Shown: positions 55,798-64,000 of the stretch, in pieces
Position numbering within the stretch: the first letter of the stretch is position 1
Layout of the letters: the number at the start of each line of letters is the position of its first letter
DNA from: Adiantum capillus-veneris
Taxonomy: Eukaryota; Streptophyta; Polypodiopsida; Polypodiales; Pteridaceae
Length of the DNA stretch: 64,000 nucleotides
Assembly: GCA_014529385.2 (NCBI GenBank)
Contig: CM043968.1
Coordinates: forward strand, 21,691,484-21,755,483
Direction of reading: 5' to 3'
Made by a program: the position numbers and the translations under genes
The notes under the pieces: generated by a model
Database searches by the model: none
What the model was told of the DNA's origin: nothing
What the model saw: the letters and a program-made list of their open reading frames with translations, nothing else

Positions 55798-56149
55798 TGT
55801 TGGGATGCAAGGTTTTGTTGCATCTCTTATGTGAACAGTCTCTTCCACCTAGAAAAGCTTTATGTGTCAAGCCATGTGAAAAGCCTCTTGAAATCTTTGT
55901 AAAGAGAAAGCCACTTGTATTGTGCATTGGCAGCCTCCTTTTGTGCTCACATGTGTCAAAAGGTTTCCTATTTGTAAAGCCTATATAGAGGCAGGTTCTG
56001 CTGAATAATATCAAGCTTTATCATTTGAAATTATACCCTATATTGTATTGTGCTATAGTTTCTCTCTCAAGCTCTCAAGCTCTACACTAACCTCTTCAAA
56101 CATGCTATTAACATGAAGGGCACACTAGCTTATCCACCTTAACCCTACA
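55798..56149 (+). repeat. right LTR of the non-coding element
   Basis: 352 bp, same ends as the left LTR, followed by CAAAT. Confidence 0.9.
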
Positions 56150-56415
56150 CAAATGAAGTCATTGGTTTTGTTGGCCACATCTATAGTTTTGTGAGGGCAT
56201 TTGTTCATAGTATGTGTGTATTATAGCATCAAGTATTGACATCTATACATTTAAGTGATTTTAAGTAAGTAACATATTATGTATGTATACAGTTCTCAGG
56301 AGAAAGCTGAAGAGAGCCACTATAGGCAATGAGATACAACTCCCAAGATCTAGCTTTTTTTGCAATCAGGGAATATAAGAGAGTAAGAAAGAGGAAACAA
56401 TGGGAGTAGAAACAA
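56150..56415. other. spacer after the non-coding LTR element
   Basis: No feature except the target duplication CAAAT at its start. Confidence 0.5.
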
Positions 56416-59400
56416 ATGAAATTTGAGCAACAACATCATGCCCTCAACGATGAGAATAAAAAGAAAATCTCCTTCGAGATTGTGAGAGCTTTCAAGAGTA
56501 GGACTGAAGGTTTTAGTACAGAAGCAAAGTGGGAGATTTGTAACCTTGTTGCTCAACATCCACATGTTCGGGTGATCCATGATGAGTTTTTTGAGGAGGA
56601 GGTTGTTGTACAAACTGCAATTGTCTCCAATGTCCGCAGCACATTGGCTATTGTCAAGTAGCCAGGTTCCAATGAGGAGTTGTTTTTGAATAATGCAGCA
56701 TTGCAGATGATGTTGAATTCAAAGGAAAACATGCCTATTGAAAAATTTGTCAGGGTCCTAAATGTCAATCGTCGCACCTTGCACAAGGAGACATCACAAC
56801 AAGTAAAGCATGATGTTGATGGTTGATTGTTTTCATTGGTTTCATGTCACAAGCAACACCGTCATAGCCCAATCACAGATGAAATTAAGGAATTGTCTAC
56901 ACATTTTGGAAAGTGGAGACTCACATTTCACCGAATAGGAAGGATGTTTGTCGAAAGAGGATGGGGAGGAAAAGCTACATAGAATACCCTGTGCACCTCC
57001 TAGATGAGCGTCAGGTGATCAATCAAATACTTGTACCATAACTTATGCATTTTTTGCATTGCATCTCTAGTACATAGTGGCTTGTATATGATGATCAATA
57101 GCATACTGATCTGTAGACTTTTGCTAGTTAGCATATAGATTGTGCTAGTTAGCATATTGACTGTGCTAGTTAGCATGCCTTGGGTTCTATATAGAATACA
57201 AAGCTAGTTGGTTAACACAATATGTATGCTAATTAACATACATGGTATGCTAGTTAACATACCTAGTATGCTAGTTAGATACCTATTATGCTCAATTGCA
57301 TGTTAAGTATGTTGTCTAACGGAAAGTGATTATGCTAGGTAGCATATGGAGTATGCTTGTTAGCACGACTTGAGTTCTAAATAGCATCAAATTTGGTTGG
57401 AAAACACAAAAGGTTTTCAAGCTACCACCACTTATGCTAGTTAACACCTAGTATGCTCACTAGTATGATGGGTATGCTATTTAAGACAACGGTTATGCTA
57501 GTTAGAACTAGTAGCTGGGCTGGATATGCTAGTTAGCATATGGAGTATGCTAGTTAACATGCCTTGTCTTCTACCTAGCATACATAATTAACTAGTCAGC
57601 ACAAGATGTATGCTAATTAACATCATTTACGCTAGTTATCACCTAGTACTCTCAATAGCATGATGGGTGTCCTAATGCGTATACTAGTTCGCATAGTGAG
57701 TATGATAGCTAGCATATGGAGTATGCTAGATAGCATGCCTTGGGTTCTAATTAGCATATAGAGCTAGTTGGTTAACAAAATATGTATACTAATTAACATA
57801 CCTGGTATGCTAGTTAACATACCTAATATGCTAGTTCCATACCTAGTATGCTCAACTGCATGATAAGTACGCTGTCTAGCAGAAAGTGATTATGCTAGTT
57901 AGCAAATGGAGTTTGCTAGGTAGTATATGGAGTATGCTAGTTACCAGACCTTGAGTATAACATATAGAGTTATTTGGTCAACACAAAAAGTATGCAAGTT
58001 GACAACACTTATGCTAGTTAACACCTAGTATGCTCACTAGCATGATGGGTATGCTATTTAAGAAAAGGGTTATGCTAGTTAGAACTAGCAGCTAGGCTAG
58101 GTATGCTAGTTAGCATATGGAGTATGCTAGTTAGCATGCCTTGTGTTCTACCTAGCATATAGAGTTAGCTAGTCAGCACAAGATGTATGCTAATTAATAT
58201 AATTTTTGCTAGTTAACACCTAGTATGCTCAACCGCATGATGGGGTGTCCTAATGAGTATGCTAGTTAGCATGCCTTGTGCTCTACCTAGCATACAGAGT
58301 TTCACAAGATATATGATAATTAACACATTTTATGATAGTTAATATACATTATTCATGCAAATTAGGATGTTGATTGTGCTCTCTAACACTATGATTTGTT
58401 TTCATGAAAATGTTGGATATCCTAGTTATCAATCTGAATACTGACCATCATTTGGATGTTGGAGGTTGAGCTCTTTTGTAGATTCAAGGAAAAACATCCA
58501 GATTGCAAGATTGGCATGAGAATGTTTGAGATGCTGAAGGATAGCTACACATGTTGTTGTGAATACCATGTGCAAATGTCCTTTTTGAAGGCACACTGAA
58601 CCACATGCACTCCCGTGCTTTTGGGCTGCATAGAGAAGATTGTAACTATATTTTGCCATATATGTTCCCTAGATGAGAACATTAGCAAGGGTTGCTTGGA
58701 TTCACATCACACATTCAAAGGTGACACATATATGTGGGAGTCTTTTCTCTATCCAAAGCCCGCCGATGCAGTTTTCCATAGAAGGGAATGCCTGATGGGG
58801 GAGTGTTTGTTGACATGTGGAGTGAATAGATTGGAATTATTATGCTACTTGGAGACGACAAAGCCAGGTAATAGTATTAATGTGAAAGTATATGCATATG
58901 TGCAAGATCAAGACAAGCAAGGAAATAGTAACAAAAGAAAAGATATTTTGCACAAAGAAATGCAATGCTGGGAGTTTCTTCCACTCTTGAAGACCAAGTT
59001 GGATCTCTTTATCACTCATAACTATGTGGCTTGATGGCAAGGAAAAAAATTCAAGAATTGCCTTCTTCGGTTTTTGGACAATGTCGTCGTGTCAGTTGTT
59101 GCTTTTGTAGATAAGTATGCCTTCAAGGAACAAAATGAGATTCAGTCAATGCATTGGCAATCTAGTGAAGTTACCATTTTTGTACTCATAACATACTACC
59201 ACAGGGCAGGGGAGGTAGTCACAACCATCCAGTTGATCATATCAGATGACAAGGTGCATGACATGTTGTTCATGTAGAACTGCTTCATGCTACACCATGT
59301 CTGGTTACAACAAGAGGGTGTCACTCCTAAGCAACATTGGGTGTGGTCTGATGGTGCGGCCTTGCAGTTCAAGGGAGCCAAGCCTTTTTACTTCGTTGCA

Positions 59401-60286
59401 AGATATGGTGGATTCACAGAGATGGGGATGAGCTGGTTCTTCTTTGGATCACGGCACGGAAAGGGAGAGAATGATGGTGCAGGAGCAGTTTTGAAAAGAA
59501 CCTTGACCCATGAACAACTAAAACCTAATGGAGCTACTTTGGTGTGTGCAACTGATGTGGTTGCTTATTGCAAAGCCAACCTATCACAGGGAGCACCTTT
59601 ACACTATCCTTCAAAAGAAAGGGAATGTGCTCGTGTGTTCTGGGAGGTTAAATTGTGCCATTGTGGCAAAAACTTTCTCTCTACATGCTTTTCATGGTCA
59701 CAACCCTAGGGATCCAACTTCCCTTGGAACAAGAGCCTTGGCATCCTTTTGTGATGCATGCATGCATGGAAGATGGAATCATTGTGTCAATAAAGCTCAT
59801 GTGCAGCCTTGGGATTATCATACTCTATTGCCTTTACGTGATGAGGCTATGTCAGATTCTGAGTCGATAGATGAAGCAGCCGGCTAAGATGACTTCACAT
59901 ATGAAGGTCATCATGATGTGTTGATTAGTGCTCTAAGTGTTGGCAACACATTTGATATAAGTCAAGATGCTTCGACCAACATCGAGGATGTGGATTTCTA
60001 CTTGGTCAAGTGTGTTACAGCAAAGGAGAAGGTGGACAAGGGGCACCTCGATGAGTGAGGCAATGGAATTGATAGAGGCTCATATGTTGTGCAAGGTCTA
60101 TATTACAAGAAATTGGATGGACACACCTTCAAGCTAGACCACAAGCAATCCATCGTCCACGTACTTTCACATTTGGTACGATGTATCAAAATACCCATGG
60201 AGCACATCCCAAGGAGACGACATGTGTACACAATCAACCCAGAAAGCTATGAAGAAATCTATAATAGCACGCCCTTCAGATTTTAA
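56416..60286 (+). pseudogene. decayed DDE-transposase-like gene of unassigned superfamily
   Basis: One frame runs from 56416 to 59709 and shifts by one to 59528-60286. Order: N-terminal segment with W-E-I-C-N-L-V-A-Q-H-P-H; after the repeat block, C-C-C-E-Y-H-V and a Cys-rich C-H-I-C-S; G-D-T-Y-M-W-E-S and E-C-L-M-G-E-C-L-L-T-C-G; E-Q-N-E-I-Q-S-M-H-W (about 59128-59157); W-V-W-S-D-G-A-A-L-Q-F-K (about 59338-59373); F-F-G-S-R-H-G-K-G-E-N-D-G-A-G-A (about 59440-59490); a conserved end H-L-V-R-C. The S-D-G-x-x-x-Q-F-K and H-G-K-G-x-x-D-G-x-G pair recurs in predicted transposase-like proteins of plants and animals; I recall the pattern but not a secure superfamily name. Stops are TAG 56659, TGA 56823, TGA 58603, TGA 59035, TAG 59275. 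Confidence 0.55.
57118..58310. repeat. higher-order repeat of ATGCTAGTTAGCAT units
   Basis: Dozens of copies of the palindromic unit ATGCTAGTTAGCAT and variants occur. Longer phrases return at a distance of about 560 bp: 'gccttgggttct' at 57178 and 57738, 'gccttgt(c/g)ttctacctagca' at 57572 and 58138. So two large units can be made out over a short basic motif. It sits between the N- and C-terminal parts of the transposase-like gene. Confidence 0.85.
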
Positions 60287-60562
60287 GTTGTAATCACTGC
60301 ATCTTCAATATACTTCTTGCTCGGAGATAATGCAATTTTATCAAAACTTGGATATCTTCTGTCTCTTGTGTCTCTTGTGTGCTTTGTGTATACATAGCTT
60401 TGGTGTCTATCACACAGAGGTCTCAGTTTAAAAGAGATCATTCGTACAACTTGTCTCATTAAACCTAGAGGATCTTAGCTCATCAAGTAAATGTAGAACC
60501 GTGGGATAAGGATGAACACAACAGATCAGAAGTCTAAATGTTTTTAACATATCATACCAGAA
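60287..60562. other. non-coding spacer
   Basis: AT-rich, no motif recognised. Confidence 0.4.
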
Positions 60563-61490
60563 ATGTATAAAGGGGACAAAGGCTTGAATGATCTTTGGAG
60601 GCAGATAAGAGAATCCAATGAGGCTAATGAATTAATACAAAGGGTTAACAAAAGCAGTATGGGAGGAGATGTCTTTCTTCATCCTATTGAAGAATTTGAG
60701 GCAGGACCTCAAGCAAATCTAGAGATGCACTCGTATTGGGGAGACAAAAGATCTGTGAGATCTTGGGATAGCCAACCTATATCTCTCAACTTTTCCCTCC
60801 TATATGGGAGAGTATGAATCAAAGTCAGATGTGAAAGTTGTACCATCACAGAAACTCTCTCCAAGGAAGGGGGTGGACTCCCAGGGGTTAATAACCATCT
60901 TGTCTACTCTATTGACTTGTACCATTACTCTTGCCAAGATTCTCAAAATAAGATCACATACGTGGACTTCATTAGGGAAAATGTCTAGAGAAGTATGGGG
61001 TAAAGGATCCGAATTCACAAATGGAGGAAGGAATTAAAGAATTAGAGAAACCTCAACTAAACATGAAACCAAAATCCTTAAACAAGGTAGGAGAACATTG
61101 TGAAGGGGAAGATGGCAATACCATGCTCCTAGTTGAACTGGAATCTATCACCACCATGGAGATTCTTGACAATGGACCTAATGTAGCCATCGCAACCAAG
61201 GATGTATGGAAGAAATGGGGAGAACAAGCTCTAAGAACCACCAGGATGAAGTTGCAACTTGATGATGGTTATATGGAGAGACCCATAGGGCTCTTGGAAA
61301 AGGTAGTTGCTATCTCTTGCGGAATGAGTACGAGCATACCTCTGCAATACTGGATTTTGGCAAGAAAAAAAACTAGGACATAATACTTGGATGACCATTC
61401 ATGTGACAAGTAAAGAAGGTCCAAGATTGGGGCTGTAATCATATATACCGTACACATGGAAATCTCCACGAGAATAAAACTTAAAGACCA
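60563..61490 (+). pseudogene. relic of the protease region of a 17-kb-element relative
   Basis: It matches 35290-36070 of the 17-kb element in order: E-S-K-S-D-V-K-V-V-P-S-Q (against E-A-K-S-E-I-V-R-V-P-S-Q); T-C-T-I-T-L-A-K-I against K-C-T-I-T-L-A-E-L; N-K-V-G-E-H-C-E-G-E-D-G-N-T against N-K-V-G-E-Y-C-E-G-E-D-G-N-A; and M-E-R-P-I-G-L-L-E against M-E-R-P-M-G-L-L-E. The active site reads L-D-N-G in place of L-D-S-G. Frame breaks are present. It ends where the gypsy copy at 61492 begins, so that copy inserted here. Confidence 0.8.
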
Positions 61491-61491
61491 T

Positions 61492-63078
61492 TGTCATAAT
61501 AATCAATATCTAATTCTCCTAAATGATTTTCTCATATTAAACTGATCATTTAATGTGGGGAAGGCCAGGGGAGAAAAAGCTAGAATATTGGTTAAGCTAG
61601 CAGACCGGCCATAGTAGGGATCCAAAGGAGGGAAAATAGGGATCCAAAGGGGGGGCCATCTGCAAAAGAGCCATGTGCAACAATGGGCTAAAAAGACCCT
61701 AAGGTTCAGCCCATTAAGACTTCCAAAATGCTAAGGTTCCAAAATTCAAAGGTTGTGTCCAAAAGGTCAACCCTAGGGAAAATTGGATGCTTAGTGTGTG
61801 TACAAAAGTCTTCTTCAAAGACTACAAAGGAGGGGGCGAGCCCATTTAGTAGGGGATGAGAGAGAAATCCACACACACACACACATGCTCCCTTTACACA
61901 AAGGGAATTAGGGACACATGTCAGCTCCCTAGGCCAGATGCCCACAAGGTGTGCCCAATTCCTATTGGAAGACCCTTGAAGTGGACCAATGAGAATTAAG
62001 CTAGAGTAAATCTAGTTTAATTAATTTAAAAACATTTAATAAAAGAAACCAATGAGAATTAAGTCTCCTAGAAGACTATTGGGCAGTCTCCCAAGGGGTC
62101 CAATGAGCATTCAAGAGCCCAATGGCTTGCCTGATTCCTATTGGCCAAGAAGCAAAGGGGTCCAATGACAGTTTAGTTTAATTATTTAATTACCTAAAGC
62201 TCTCACAAAAGGGGAAAGGGGGACACATGTCAGAAGGCTATCACTTATGCTGCTTAACACCCATTGGCTTGACTTGGGGAGGTCCAATGAGGCAAAAGCC
62301 AGACCAATTTAGCAAGAAGGGCTCGCCCAAGAGAGAGGGGGGGCTGATTTTTTCTTGGAATTGACACACACACACTCACACTTGACCATGTGTGAAGGAA
62401 GAATACTCTATCTCCTCCCAAGCTTTAATGGAGAGCTCATCACCTACTCCAAGCTTGTGAGATAGAAGCCTACATCAACACTCTCTTGGCATGTGGATGC
62501 AAATCCAACTAAGATCCAAGCTTCAATGCATGCTCATCTTCTCTACCAAGCTAATTACTAAGCTAAGCTATGCTAATATGAGTGATTATGTGAGGAGATG
62601 TACATCTTTCTCGTAAGATACTCCTTCTTCCTCTCAATCTACTCTCATACCCTGCTAGCTCTCACCATCTTCGAAGGTGTGTGAGGTCTTGGGTCTGAGA
62701 ACGGGGATAATTCAAGTTGTGTTTGATTAAGTGTTTTGCTTAGTGCATGAAGCTTCCATCTTCATTGCACTATCTAGTCTTGAAGGAACACAAAGAATTG
62801 TATTGTACAATGTCTCTCTTGATGGGAGAAACCATAATACAAAGCCTTTTGGAGGGGGGATCGGCTCCATGCAAATCCGGTCCTCAACTGTTTTCAATAG
62901 CTTAATTTCTCTCTTTTGAAAGTATTGTTGATGCTATCTAACTAGGTGTTATGCTTTTTGTTGCTCTCTCCACCCAAGCACTCTTGTAATTCTCATTAGG
63001 AATCTATTCTAATGAAATGCCCACTATGTTCATGCTAATTTCCGCGACACATAAGTTATTAGGCCATTAAATGTTACA
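61492..63078 (+). repeat. 5' LTR of the second gypsy copy
   Basis: 1587 bp, starts TGTCATAATA, ends ATGTTACA. Confidence 0.9.
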
Positions 63079-63079
63079 T

Positions 63080-63091
63080 TGGTATCAGAGC
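63080..63091 (+). promoter_or_regulatory. primer binding site, initiator tRNA-Met type
   Basis: TGGTATCAGAGC just after the LTR. Confidence 0.9.
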
Positions 63092-63495
63092 TCAAGGTTT
63101 CTCTTTTCTTGCTCAAGAAGGGAGGTCCTCAAGTTAGCTACAAATGGTTGGTATTATTAATTGCCTGTGAGTAAGTGGAATAGGGATTTTTCAGCCTTGC
63201 AGTGCGCCTGCCTTCGTGCAGTTAACGGGGCATCACCGTCGAGAGCTATGGTCTTAATAGTGGAGTCCTACGGGGCTTGCCTACGGCTTAACCACTATTG
63301 AGCTATTAGAAGGTTGACAGGAGCCGGTGCTGTTTTGGTGTCGAAAGACCCTCTCTTCTATTCCTTGCAATTAATGGTATTCGAACCGCGGGTACAGTAG
63401 CTTGAGTGCTTTTTCTAAAGGGGTAAAGAGGAGTAGCAACTAGGGCTTGAAGTGCCAAAGTACACCTAAAAAGTTTACACCTAAAAGTTGTTAGA

Positions 63496-64000
63496 ATGGC
63501 TGACAATAGTAAAGAGAGTGAAATTAATGTTGATAACTTTGATTTTGCTCATGAGCAAGCTACTAATGATGCTTCAATGCTTGTTAACTATCTTGTTTCT
63601 AGGCTTCAACAAGCCATGGGCAATCCATCTCTCCAAAGTGAAGTGCAACGGCAGCTCCGTGCTCACGGGATTCTCCAAGATAATCACCATGACGAGAGAA
63701 CACCTAGAAAGCCTCCTTGTGAGACTACCAAAAGAGGTATCTCTCCGATTCGGGAAGAAGAAGAGAATCCTTATGAAGGGCTCAAGAATTTACTTCTTGA
63801 TGATGTATCTCCTTCCCAAAGGAGAACTCAAGAGCCTCCACTGAAGGAACGAGAAAGAAGCAAATCTCCCGCCACCTCGGGGGAGATGGCTCCACGAAGA
63901 CGGCGGGCTTAACGCTCTCCATCACCACCAAAGCGGAGAAGACCATCATATTCTTCTCCCCACCACAATTCAAAGAGGGATGATAAAAAGCAAGAGAAGA
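63496..64000 (+). pseudogene. gag-pol start of the second gypsy copy, with an early stop
   Basis: The ATG at 63496 begins the same protein as the frame at 28801 (M-A-D-N then K-E-S-E-I-N-V-D-N-F). Codon 139 is TAA (63910-63912), where the other copy has AAA. The frame continues in phase after it (R-S-P-S-P-P-K-R-R-R), so this is a single nonsense change. The rest is outside the window. Confidence 0.85.

Larger units (their letters stand above)
51505..56149 (+). mobile_element. non-coding LTR retrotransposon (LARD/TRIM-like)
   Basis: Two LTRs (349 and 352 bp) start TGTTGGGAT and end CCCTACA. Both are flanked by CAAAT (51500-51504 and 56150-56154), a perfect 5-bp target duplication. A primer-site match CTGGTATCAAAGC follows the left LTR, and a purine tract AGGGGAGGAT precedes the right LTR. 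The 3.9-kb interior has no Gag or Pol motif. It includes a later fold-back element at 53098-54868, which leaves about 2.2 kb of own interior. Such an element depends on proteins from another family. Confidence 0.9.
61492..64000 (+). mobile_element. second copy of the truncated gypsy family, cut by window end
   Basis: Plus-strand 5' LTR (61492-63078), primer site TGGTATCAGAGC (about 63080-63091), leader and the start of gag (63496). It matches the inverted copy at 25484-30808 at nearly all bases. The 5 bases before it are ACCAT; the right flank is outside the window. Confidence 0.9.

Noticed and set aside
57118-58310. Regularly spaced short palindromic repeats, CRISPR-like at first sight
   Set aside because: Spacers are themselves repeats, unit spacing is irregular, and the context is a plant transposon nest.

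Overview
The window looks like an intergenic, transposon-packed stretch of a large plant nuclear genome. The evidence is plant-type transposons: a CACTA element with a TNP2-like transposase, a chromodomain Ty3/gypsy element, a Ty1/copia element with an initiator-tRNA-Met primer site, and an LTR element with a tRNA-Asp-like primer site, together with dense CT, CA and TA microsatellites. The species cannot be named from the sequence; a fern, another non-seed plant or a gymnosperm would fit, but this is inference. I see no intact host gene, rRNA, tRNA or CRISPR array. The only host-like coding trace is a broken protein-kinase fragment near 5.1-6.3 kb.

Layout. 1-966 is the right end of a terminal-inverted-repeat (TIR) repeat that recurs at 41538-42888. 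About 950-2548 holds a decayed gypsy gag (minus strand). 2549-5098 is non-coding apart from two hairpins. 5099-6346 is a kinase-like pseudogene with nested tandem duplications. 6864-8594 is an isolated LTR. 8602-17794 is a gypsy/chromovirus-type element (minus strand) with LTRs of about 2.6-2.9 kb and an internal deletion of its integrase. 17795-20179 carries Pro/Ser-rich reading frames that I do not recognise.

20180-49516 is one CACTA transposon of about 5.8 kb, expanded to 29.3 kb by later insertions. A 17-kb LTR element (23870-40850) sits inside its TNP2 gene. That element in turn holds a 3'-truncated gypsy element (25484-30808) with an open 1105-codon gag-pol frame. A TIR repeat (41538-42888) and a complete copia element (44166-49335, 5-bp target duplication TTTAG) are also inside. 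The 17-kb host element encodes Gag, zinc knuckles, a protease, a second protease-like domain with a changed active site and a repeated W-I/V-P motif region, but I find no reverse transcriptase or integrase. Its leader has a roughly 300-bp periodic array with an 18-bp palindrome in each unit.

49517-51504 has microsatellites and a short reverse-transcriptase relic. 51505-56149 is a non-coding LTR element with a perfect target duplication (CAAAT), which contains a long-TIR fold-back element (53098-54868). 56416-60286 is a decayed gene of a DDE-transposase-like family, interrupted by a higher-order repeat of ATGCTAGTTAGCAT units. 60563-61490 is a relic related to the protease region of the 17-kb element, broken by a second copy of the truncated gypsy element's family (61492 to the window end).

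A shared feature of the decayed coding regions is that nearly all in-frame stops are TGA or TAG, many at positions where the family has Arg or Gln. This fits C-to-T decay at methylated CG and CHG sites. All element calls come from reading motifs by eye; no database search was possible.
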